From Magnetococcales bacterium (GTDB taxonomy: Bacteria; Pseudomonadota; Magnetococcia; Magnetococcales; UBA8363): 64,000 bases of DNA. The stretch lies in assembly GCA_002753515.1 (NCBI GenBank), contig PEAK01000008.1:1-64000 (forward strand), written 5' to 3'. This document shows, piece after piece, positions 36,153 through 43,172 of this stretch. Positions within the stretch are counted from its first letter, which is position 1, and every line of letters begins with the position of its first letter. The notes beneath the pieces were generated by a model, which was given only the letters and a program-made list of their open reading frames with translations, did not search any database and was not told the DNA's origin. Both the position numbers and the translations under genes were made by a program.

Positions 36153-37080
36153 AAATGCGTTGCACAAAATTGATCTGAACCTTTTGGTGGCATTTGATGT
36201 TTTGATGACCGAACGTAGTGTTACCCAGGCGGGTCGTGTCCTGGGGATTACGCAAGCGGCCATGAGTAATACTTTAAAACGACTGCGACAAACATTTAAC
36301 GACCCCCTCTTTGCCAAACATGGCCATTCCATGGCTCCAACTGCGCAAGCGTTGAAGCTTTCCGAGCCGATTACCAGGGCGCTGAACCATGCCCAAATGG
36401 TTCTCAAAAGAGAGAAATTCGATCCGGCAACGGCCCATCGTCTGTTCCGCGTTGGCATCTCCGACTGTGTTTCCTCCACCCTGGTCCCGGCATTACTGGC
36501 CAGTTTGAAGAAAACAGCTCCCAATATTTCTCTGGATATCTGCGAACCGAGCGGCGTCAAGCAGGCGAAAATTTTGGAGCGGGGAGAAGTTGATCTTCTG
36601 GTCTCCTGGTTTCAATGGGTCACCTCCGACAGACTGCAATTGCATCGGTTGCTGGAGATGAATTGCGTCTGTGTTGCTCGTCCGGGCAATCCCCATGTTG
36701 GGGAGAAGTTGACACTGGATGGTTTTCTGGCGGCCGAACATGTGCAATTTTTACCACCGGATCTGACAGTGACTCCGGTGGATGAAGCCCTTCAGCAGCT
36801 GGGACACACGCGAAAGGTTGTGGGTCGCTTCAATGGTTCCGGTATTGTTTCGCACTTGGTGGCTTCAAGCGATGTACTGACTGTTTTGCCGGATCGTCAG
36901 GCGCATTTTCTGGCCAGGGGGATGAACCTGAAGGTCCACCCGCTACCGTTTGAGGTTGTGCCCTTACGCATTGCCATGGCGTGGCATGCCCGCAGCGAGG
37001 AGAGCCCTCCGGATCAGTGGTTGCGTCGTGTCATCATCGATTTATTCAACCAGATCGAGCCATTGCCCAAGCAATCATGA
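36139..37080 (+). CDS. LysR-type transcriptional regulator, first of two tandem paralogues
   Basis: 313 residues. Winged helix-turn-helix near the N-terminus (DLNLLVAFDVLMTERSVTQAGRVLGITQAAMSNTLKRLRQTFNDPLF) followed by a LysR substrate-binding domain. The closest match in the window is the next gene at 37379: the two share the ITQAAMSNTL core and the overall layout, so they derive from duplication. It fits the NodD/SyrM-like group with the 'DPLF' signature, usually regulating catabolic or symbiosis-type genes. The target is unknown and no divergent operon is seen upstream. AGG precedes the ATG. Confidence 0.92.
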   Translation: MRSNKNALHKIDLNLLVAFDVLMTERSVTQAGRVLGITQAAMSNTLKRLRQTFNDPLFAKHGHSMAPTAQALKLSEPITRALNHAQMVLKREKFDPATAHRLFRVGISDCVSSTLVPALLASLKKTAPNISLDICEPSGVKQAKILERGEVDLLVSWFQWVTSDRLQLHRLLEMNCVCVARPGNPHVGEKLTLDGFLAAEHVQFLPPDLTVTPVDEALQQLGHTRKVVGRFNGSGIVSHLVASSDVLTVLPDRQAHFLARGMNLKVHPLPFEVVPLRIAMAWHARSEESPPDQWLRRVIIDLFNQIEPLPKQS

Positions 37081-37133
37081 CGTTGGGTGTTCCGGGGGTG
37101 GTTGGGGGTGGGCCGACAGGAAACAAGCTCAGA

Positions 37134-37144
37134 GGGGGGGGGGG
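37134..37144. repeat. Homopolymer tract of 11 G
   Basis: Eleven G in a row, inside the 298-base gap between the two LysR genes (37081-37378). Tracts of this length tend to slip in replication and are used for phase variation in some bacteria. It lies in a region without a clear gene, so any effect would be on transcription or be neutral. The read count should be checked as assembly error is common here. Confidence 0.7.
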
Positions 37145-37170
37145 AGGCCTGAATCCCGTCAGCCCGTTGA

Positions 37171-37190
37171 TGAAAAGCCGAAGCTTTTCA
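37171..37190. repeat. Perfect 8-bp inverted repeat
   Basis: TGAAAAGC-CGAA-GCTTTTCA forms an 8-bp perfect stem with a 4-base loop, between the two LysR genes. It could be an RNA hairpin or a regulator site. No T-run follows on the plus strand. Confidence 0.4.
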
Positions 37191-37253
37191 CCAATGCCAT
37201 GCTGTTGCAGAGTATGTCCACCGTGCAATTGCTCGATTGGGAATATCGAGGGG

Positions 37254-37277
37254 CCAACCGGCACCGTTGGATTTTTT
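37254..37277 (+). terminator. Candidate rho-independent terminator after the first LysR gene
   Basis: A 5-bp stem CCAAC/GTTGG with a 7-base loop is followed by A and then six T (37272-37277). Located about 175 bases after the stop of the first LysR gene and about 100 bases before the second. A short stem makes it only moderately convincing. Confidence 0.4.
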
Positions 37278-37378
37278 GATGCGAACTATCAGTCCCATTT
37301 GATATTTATATATTTAACTGTAGGGGAATGCAATTTTTTTGTTCCAATCGGTCATGTTTTTTTCACTGGAGGGTGTCA

Positions 37379-38302
37379 ATGAGGACGGAGTTACAAAATT
37401 TTGATCTCAATTTATTATTGGCGTTTGAGACTCTTTTCATTGAACGGGGTGTAACCCGGGCGGGGAATGTTTTAGGAATTACGCAGGCGGCGATGAGCAA
37501 TACGTTACGTCGTTTGCGTACGATATTTAATGATCCTTTGTTTATCAAGGAGGGCAACCGGATGGAACCGACTGCGCTGGCGCTGGAGTTGTCGGGTCCC
37601 ATTGGTGATGCCCTGAAGGAGATGCGACAAATTTTGGAGGTGGAAAGTTTCAATCCCAAAAAATCGCGAACCATTTTCAGGATTGGCTTGGTCGATTATT
37701 CGGCGGCGATCCTGTTGCCGCCATTACTGGAACGTTTGAAGGTTACGGGTCCGCATATTTCTTTGGATTTGGTGGATATTGGTGGGGAGGATGAGGCTCG
37801 TTTCCTGGAGAGTGGGGAAGTTGATTTGATTTTTAGCCGATTTCAAGATGTGACCCACAAGGAATCTCTGATACGGTTGTACGAGATGCGTTATGTGTGT
37901 CTGTATCGCCCGGGCCATCCCTTGATTGTCAATGGCGAATTGACCTTGGATACCTTTTTGAAGGCGGATCATGTTCATTATTATCCCCAGGGCATGGTGA
38001 CCACGGTCGTTGACGAAGCGTTGGCCCAGGTCGGCAAATCCAGGCGAATTGTCGCACGCTTGTTTTCCTTGAGTTTGGTTCCATTTATTGTGAATGGGTC
38101 GGATATGTTGGCGATTGTTCCCGATGGTGTGGCCCAATGTGTGGCGGGGCCACTTCATTTGTCGATTGCTCCCGTTCCCGTTGAAACGCCATTGTTACGT
38201 TTGGCAGTGGCTTGGCATGCGCGTACGGAGAACAGTGCGGGACATGTTTGGTTGCGTCAACAGGTTTTGTCGGTATTGGGACAGGGGAAGGATGACCAAT
38301 AG
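37379..38302 (+). CDS. LysR-type transcriptional regulator, second tandem paralogue
   Basis: 307 residues from ATG 37379, with GGAGGG five bases upstream; the track start is 17 codons earlier. Winged helix-turn-helix (RGVTRAGNVLGITQAAMSNTLRRLRTIFNDPLF), then the effector-binding domain with the periplasmic-binding-protein fold. It parallels the gene at 36139 along the whole length but is clearly diverged, so the duplication is not recent. Probable DNA-binding regulator with an unknown inducer. The two genes flank a 298-base gap with a poly-G tract and hairpins. Confidence 0.92.
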   Translation: MRTELQNFDLNLLLAFETLFIERGVTRAGNVLGITQAAMSNTLRRLRTIFNDPLFIKEGNRMEPTALALELSGPIGDALKEMRQILEVESFNPKKSRTIFRIGLVDYSAAILLPPLLERLKVTGPHISLDLVDIGGEDEARFLESGEVDLIFSRFQDVTHKESLIRLYEMRYVCLYRPGHPLIVNGELTLDTFLKADHVHYYPQGMVTTVVDEALAQVGKSRRIVARLFSLSLVPFIVNGSDMLAIVPDGVAQCVAGPLHLSIAPVPVETPLLRLAVAWHARTENSAGHVWLRQQVLSVLGQGKDDQ

Positions 38303-38405
38303 TCCAGGGAAAAATTGCTGCAAGGGTTCATGTTGAACTTGAATACCGATCAAGGTAGTATGTTGACCTGAGGGGCATCCGATTGCGCAAAAGAAAGGAA
38401 CTGAA

Positions 38406-38675
38406 ATGCGGATGCACATACAACAAAAATCAAATCAAGTTATGAATGATACCCTGACGTTTCCTGATCCGTGGACGCCGGAACATCTCTCGCCGTTGGA
38501 ATTGGCTCAGGTGGTGGAGGATTGCCTTTTTGCCTATATCAGTGCCCAAAGCCTGCATTCCCGGGAGATGATGTGGCCCATGCTCGTCGAAGCGGTAGAG
38601 GCTTTGATTGCCGATTCCAGGCAGAGGTTCACTGCTGCTGAACCTGCGGTCAATGGGACTAATGGGTTGGATTAA
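38406..38675 (+). CDS. Small hypothetical protein, 89 residues
   Basis: Not recognised. It follows the second LysR gene by 103 bases. AAGGAA lies five bases before the ATG. The likely folded part is helical: HLSPLELAQVVEDCLFAYISAQSLHSREMMWPMLVEAVEALIADSRQRF. MNDTLTF, 12 codons in, is an alternative start. No membrane helix. Coding character looks plausible but no family is evident. Confidence 0.6.
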   Translation: MRMHIQQKSNQVMNDTLTFPDPWTPEHLSPLELAQVVEDCLFAYISAQSLHSREMMWPMLVEAVEALIADSRQRFTAAEPAVNGTNGLD

Positions 38676-38715
38676 TCGTTTGGCGGTGGCGCACGGTCCA
38701 CGTTATTTCCTTCCG

Positions 38716-38771
38716 GGGGGTGGGTTCACCCCCTGGATCGGATTGGGGCGCTCGCACTGTGGGGGAGTGCG
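38716..38771. terminator. Two tandem hairpins in the convergent gap
   Basis: GGGGGTG-GGTT-CACCCCC (38716-38733) and CGCACT-N7-AGTGCG (38753-38771) form two stem-loops in the 107 bases between convergent small genes. Neither is followed by a clear T-run, so bidirectional or factor-assisted termination, or a structured RNA, is possible. No gene is seen in this gap. Confidence 0.4.
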
Positions 38772-38782
38772 GAGGCAGGGGA

Positions 38783-38971
38783 CTACAACAATATGAATTT
38801 GCGGTGGAAATAATCGAGTATGCCGTCGATGCGCCTGCGTTTGACATCGTCCTGGATATCATTTTCCGTGAGTCCTTCCACATTCAGTCTGGTGATGAGT
38901 TTGCTGTAAACACCAGGCATGCTTTTGAGCAGGTTGAATTTCAATCGGGTCAGATCGGAACTGACAAACAT
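38783..38971 (-). CDS. Small hypothetical protein, 62 residues
   Basis: Not recognised. Start chosen at ATG 38971, with GAGGAG eight bases before; the track ORF begins further out. The peptide (MFVSSDLTRLKFNLLKSMPGVYSKLITR...) is basic and helical, and ends RIDGILDYFHRKFILL. No membrane helix. The strong ribosome site is the main support. It is convergent with the 89-residue gene, with two hairpins between the stops. Confidence 0.6.
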   Translation of the reverse strand: MFVSSDLTRLKFNLLKSMPGVYSKLITRLNVEGLTENDIQDDVKRRRIDGILDYFHRKFILL

Positions 38972-39105
38972 CGTTTTCTCCTCGCGGATAGACTGTGAAA
39001 TCAAGATGACCGGCCATCCAGCAACCTTTGTGCCGCAGAAAAATTAATCTTGCAAGAACAGGGTATTGCTCCGACCGGCCCGCACAAGGGATCACAAACG
39101 GATTG

Positions 39106-40749
39106 TCATGGTGTTGACGATGTTTCCGTGTCGTGCCGTATCAACCATTGGGTGACGAACAGCCGCGCTTTGGAATCTTGGAACATGGCTTGAAGGAGGT
39201 GATGGGGACTGGAAGCGGTTTTCACCAGTTGCTGATGCCCATCGGGGTTAAAGGCATGGTGCGCGGTGAGCAGGCGGCGGTCCCACTGTTGTAAAGCTCG
39301 GATCAAGGGGTCTTGGCGGAAGCGGGCGAACACGCGTTCCCCTTCGCGATAAAAATTGCCCATCCACAAGGTGATGGCGCCAAAAAGGGTGACGTGACCA
39401 TTGACCCATAGCATGGGATCGGTATCGAAGGGGTCGCATTCCGGGATGGGTGACGACCCATCGAGCCAATCCCGGAGCAGGAGCGTTTCCCGGACATATT
39501 CCGCCGGGTCCAGCAGTTGGGCGCGTCCGAGGGCGTCGATGCAAGAGCTCATGAAGAAAAATGATGTGGAATCCGAGGGACCCCGCAATGAAACATGGGC
39601 TTCGCGAATTACCCCGCCATTCTGTTGGGGATTGACCGGATGTTCCTTGAAGCGGGGGGATGTTTGCCAACGGATATCGCGTATGTGCCATCCGTGTGTG
39701 GCGAGTTCGGCGCTCAGTCGTGCAAAAATTCCCGTTTCAAACAATCGTGTGGAAAAATTAAGGCTGTGTTGTTTGTGAATCAGGGCGACCTGACAGTCGG
39801 AATACCGGGCACTGGCGATCAGGATGTGGGCGATGTGGGATACCGGGATCCGTTCTTTCAATTCTCCCCGATGGTTGGCGAGGATTTCCTGGTGGTATTC
39901 GTCAAAACTGATTTGCAGGACAACCCTGGCCTTGGCAACCCGTGCGGGACGTTGCTGAAGGGCATGATTGGCTCGGGCGAACAGGGATTCGGCCGCTTCC
40001 CGGGAGTGGGCGAGGTCGGCGTTCAGCAGAATGGCGAAGGTGGTGATGTGCCCCAAAGTGGCGATGGCGTGATGAAACAGATCGAGATCGGGTGACAGAT
40101 CGCCACCGGTGAACAGCAGATTCGTGGTTGATTGATTGATCCATTGCAGCAAAGGTTCTGGATCGGGGGTGTTTTTCAGGGGGTGGCGCCAGATGAACAA
40201 GCAGTGGCGGCAGGATTGGGGGCAGCTCATGCGTACGATCAGGGCGATTTTGTCCCAGGGTGGTGGTGGTGGGTGATCCTTTGCCAGGCTATCGACCAAT
40301 GCGACCCGCAGCTGATCATTGTCGCCCCCGAGGTCATTCAGTATGGCTTTTTCTTGCCGACCGATCCGGCGTACCGACTCTTTGTAGGGGGACGTGAACA
40401 GACGCAAATCTTGCCAAGTGGTGAGGACTTCCCGGGGGGATGGTTTGTGATGGGTAATTGTTTCAAGTTTTTCCAAGATATGATGGATGAAAGGGACGTC
40501 ATCCCGGTTTTCCGTTTGCAACAACAGGGTTGATGCCATGGGATGGAGAAAGTGGGGATGGTCCAAAACTTTGGCGACCTGATGGCGATAAACGGGGTGA
40601 ACTTCTCGTTTAAGCCAATGATGGGCGAATAAAAAACCGAGAATGGTCCGGACCGGTTCCGGATGGTTACGTTGAAAGCGTTGTAATACCTGCGAAAGCC
40701 GCAGGCTGTGCCACCGGATGTAATGGGTTTGCAACGGCGTTAGCGACAC
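39106..40749 (-). CDS. Radical SAM protein of unknown function
   Basis: 547 residues. The radical SAM cluster motif CPQSCRHC (CxxxCxxC) is near residue 175, in the middle of the chain, preceded by an unidentified domain of about 165 residues. After it comes a TIM-barrel-like part (LLFTGGDLSPDLDLF, VVLQISFDEYHQEIL) and a long C-terminal region that includes SSCIDALGRAQLLDPAEYV, suggesting a further Cys. The 10-base overlap with the upstream glycosyltransferase gene makes the pair one operon. No closer family can be named. Modification of a peptide, lipid or sugar is inferred only from the radical SAM class. Confidence 0.8.
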   Translation of the reverse strand: MSLTPLQTHYIRWHSLRLSQVLQRFQRNHPEPVRTILGFLFAHHWLKREVHPVYRHQVAKVLDHPHFLHPMASTLLLQTENRDDVPFIHHILEKLETITHHKPSPREVLTTWQDLRLFTSPYKESVRRIGRQEKAILNDLGGDNDQLRVALVDSLAKDHPPPPPWDKIALIVRMSCPQSCRHCLFIWRHPLKNTPDPEPLLQWINQSTTNLLFTGGDLSPDLDLFHHAIATLGHITTFAILLNADLAHSREAAESLFARANHALQQRPARVAKARVVLQISFDEYHQEILANHRGELKERIPVSHIAHILIASARYSDCQVALIHKQHSLNFSTRLFETGIFARLSAELATHGWHIRDIRWQTSPRFKEHPVNPQQNGGVIREAHVSLRGPSDSTSFFFMSSCIDALGRAQLLDPAEYVRETLLLRDWLDGSSPIPECDPFDTDPMLWVNGHVTLFGAITLWMGNFYREGERVFARFRQDPLIRALQQWDRRLLTAHHAFNPDGHQQLVKTASSPHHLLQAMFQDSKARLFVTQWLIRHDTETSSTP

Positions 40750-41780
40750 CCTTCACTCCATAGGAAATAAAGACGCAAACCATGAAATACCAGTCTGGCG
40801 CCTGTGCTGGCCAATAAGTCGGGGCACCACCGGGGTGACCAGGGTTCCAGATGTTTGCGATAAAAATGATAACAGGCGAAGCGACAGCGAACTTTTCCGA
40901 CCGAGGATAGCACATCCAACAAAAAAAAGAGTTGCCAGAAAGCGTGCCGCAACGAAACTCCGGCTGCCCGCCAATAGGCTTGGCGTCGGTCTGGGGGCAT
41001 GGCTTGGATCAGGCTTTGGAGCAGATGAAAAAAAGGGGTCATTTTGAGCCGGTCGCTGGCATGTGACTGCCGGTACAGGTCCGGGGCATGCTGTAAAAAT
41101 TCGTAATGGCCGATCTCGTAAGATACCATGATCAGGGCGTTGAGGAGCGTTCGCCGTACCATTGTTTCACGATCAAAGCGTCGGGTTGACGTGCCGAGGT
41201 GCCCCGGAAGCAAAATCCACTGACCCAATCGGGTCACTTCTTGGGCTACACGCCGTTCTTCAAGAAAAGGGTAGGTGGTATCAAAACCGCCGATTTCTGT
41301 AAAAAAGTGGCGGGTGATCCATAATCCTTGGTCGCCATGGATGCATTCGGCACGATTCAAGAGGGTTTTTTTCTCCCAGAATGGCCAATACCAGCGTTTT
41401 TTCGCCATGGAATCGCAAAAATGGAGGGAAAAATGCCCTGCGGAACGCGGATGATTGGCCAAGGTTTGGGCCATGACATGCCAAGCTTCGGCCAAAAATT
41501 GCGGGTGGGGGAGGGTGGAATCGGCATGAAGGAACAGCCAATGTTCCCCTTGCGCCACCTGTGCCGCAGCATTCATCTGCCGTCCTCGTCCCGGTTCGGA
41601 AGTGACAACGTGGGCCCCGGCATTTTGTGCGACAGCCACGGAGTCATCGGTTGACCCGCCATCGGCAACCAGTACTTCCAATCCCGGTAATGTTTGCTGT
41701 GCCAATTGTTCCAGCAAGCGCTTGAGTTCCCGGGCATCGTTTAAAACTGGAATGATTATTGAGAGTTTAATCGCGGTCAT
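40740..41780 (-). CDS. Family 2 glycosyltransferase, TIGR04283 type
   Basis: 346 residues. The GT-A core is visible: LSIIIPVLNDARELKRLLEQLA, VLVADGGSTDDSV, SEPGRGRQMNAAAQVAQGEHWLFLHADSTLP and the acidic DXD-like HAD. The GRGRQMNAAA-to-FLHADSTLP block is diagnostic of TIGR04283, a family often annotated as arsenosugar biosynthesis glycosyltransferase. The C-terminus has about 110 extra residues. Its stop region overlaps the radical SAM gene by 10 bases, so the two probably act together. An ArsS-like gene lies 24 kb away. The substrate is unproven. Confidence 0.85.
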   Translation of the reverse strand: MTAIKLSIIIPVLNDARELKRLLEQLAQQTLPGLEVLVADGGSTDDSVAVAQNAGAHVVTSEPGRGRQMNAAAQVAQGEHWLFLHADSTLPHPQFLAEAWHVMAQTLANHPRSAGHFSLHFCDSMAKKRWYWPFWEKKTLLNRAECIHGDQGLWITRHFFTEIGGFDTTYPFLEERRVAQEVTRLGQWILLPGHLGTSTRRFDRETMVRRTLLNALIMVSYEIGHYEFLQHAPDLYRQSHASDRLKMTPFFHLLQSLIQAMPPDRRQAYWRAAGVSLRHAFWQLFFLLDVLSSVGKVRCRFACYHFYRKHLEPWSPRWCPDLLASTGARLVFHGLRLYFLWSEGCR

Positions 41781-41836
41781 GATAAGGTGGACAGCGGGGG
41801 ATTATGAAGTGTGTGCAATGGGAGGAGCATTGGTTG

Positions 41837-42229
41837 ATGCCCTTGGGTCTGGTTCGGACAGTGAAATGGTTGGGACTGGTTTGCGCCATGCTGGTGTTTG
41901 CCTTTCCGGCATTTCCGGGGGAGCTTCCCAGTGGGCGGTTGCTCTTTGTGACCCGAGAGGGTTGTCCCTACTGCCGTGCTTTCAAGGAGTCGGTGGGTCA
42001 GTTTTATCATAAAACGCAAATTGGCAAACAGTTTCCCCTGACCGAGGTTGACAGGGATGCCCCGGCAGCTGAATTCATGGACCTGGTGTGGGAAGTCACT
42101 TTTTTTCCGACATTTGTGGTTTATGGTCGGGATGGAAAGGAAATTGCACGGTTTCGGGGGTATCGGGGAGATGAAGCTTTTTGGGCCGATATGGAAAAGG
42201 TGATTCAGGTGGGGAACACAGCCCGATAG
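41837..42229 (+). CDS. Secreted thioredoxin-fold protein with CPYC motif
   Basis: 130 residues from ATG 41837, preferred because GGGAGGAG lies nine bases before it; the track start adds 11 residues. Signal peptide or anchor (VKWLGLVCAMLVFAFPAFPG), then a thioredoxin-like domain with REGCPYCRAF as redox motif and a cis-Pro segment (FFPTFVVYGRDGKEIARFRG). It resembles SoxW-like or DsbA-like small periplasmic oxidoreductases. It is followed 21 bases later by ftsY on the same strand. Confidence 0.85.
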   Translation: MPLGLVRTVKWLGLVCAMLVFAFPAFPGELPSGRLLFVTREGCPYCRAFKESVGQFYHKTQIGKQFPLTEVDRDAPAAEFMDLVWEVTFFPTFVVYGRDGKEIARFRGYRGDEAFWADMEKVIQVGNTAR

Positions 42230-42250
42230 ATCGAGGGAGGATTGGCTTCG

Positions 42251-43156
42251 ATGTTGTTGATTGAGCGGATGAAGGTTGGTCTGACGAAGACCCGGGAACG
42301 TTTTTCCCAAGGATTGGACGACTTGTTCCGGGGGGGGCGGAACGAAGAGGCGCTGTTTGAGGATTTGGAAGGTTTGTTGATCACCTCTGATTTTGGGCTG
42401 GAAACCAGTGTTGCCATTATCGAAGAGGTTCGCAGACGGCAAATGCGGGAGAAGGTCAAACAGCCCGAAGCGTTGCGCATGTTGTTGCGCCAGGTTGTCC
42501 TGGAGTATGTGGCACCATCGCAGGTACCTGTTCGCGACTGGTCGGAAAAGCCGACCGTTATTTTGGTGGTGGGTGTCAATGGGGTGGGAAAAACCACCAC
42601 CATTGGCAAACTGGCCCATTTTTATCGCCAGCAGGGCCGCTCGGTCATGTTGGCGGCGGGCGATACCTTTCGGGCTGCGGCGGTGGAACAGTTGCGTTTG
42701 TGGGGAGAGCGTTGCGATTGTCCCGTCATTGCGCAGCAGCACGGTGCCGACAGTGCTTCGGTCATTTTTGATGCGCACAATGCTGCTATCGCACGCGGTT
42801 TTGATCTGTTGATCGCCGATACGGCGGGGCGGTTGCATACCAAGGTTAACTTGATGGAAGAATTGAAAAAGGTCAAACGGGTATTGGGGCGTCAAGGGGT
42901 TGCGGCCCCCCACGAGGTATGGTTGGTACTGGATGCCACCACCGGGCAAAATGCCCATGCCCAGGTCAAAAGGTTTCACGATGATTTGGGGGTCAGTGGC
43001 TTGATCATCACCAAACTCGATGGAACGGCCAAGGGGGGCGTTGTTGTCGGCTTGGCACAAACATTTGGCTTGCCGGTACACTTTGTCGGTGTTGGAGAAA
43101 CCTTGGAGGATTTGCGTCCCTTTGATGCCGAACAATTTGTTGCGGCCCTTTTTTAA
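42251..43156 (+). CDS. ftsY: Signal recognition particle receptor FtsY
   Basis: 301 residues from ATG 42251, with GGGAGG ten bases upstream; the track TTG is too close to that site. It is essentially the NG GTPase core without the long acidic A domain of E. coli FtsY. GTPase motifs are GVNGVGKTTTIGKL, AGDTFRAAAVEQL, IADTAGRLHT and TKLDGTAKGG. It docks SRP-ribosome complexes at the membrane. The short N-terminus is common outside gammaproteobacteria. Confidence 0.96.
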   Translation: MLLIERMKVGLTKTRERFSQGLDDLFRGGRNEEALFEDLEGLLITSDFGLETSVAIIEEVRRRQMREKVKQPEALRMLLRQVVLEYVAPSQVPVRDWSEKPTVILVVGVNGVGKTTTIGKLAHFYRQQGRSVMLAAGDTFRAAAVEQLRLWGERCDCPVIAQQHGADSASVIFDAHNAAIARGFDLLIADTAGRLHTKVNLMEELKKVKRVLGRQGVAAPHEVWLVLDATTGQNAHAQVKRFHDDLGVSGLIITKLDGTAKGGVVVGLAQTFGLPVHFVGVGETLEDLRPFDAEQFVAALF

Positions 43157-43172
43157 GTTGAGACCATTTTGG

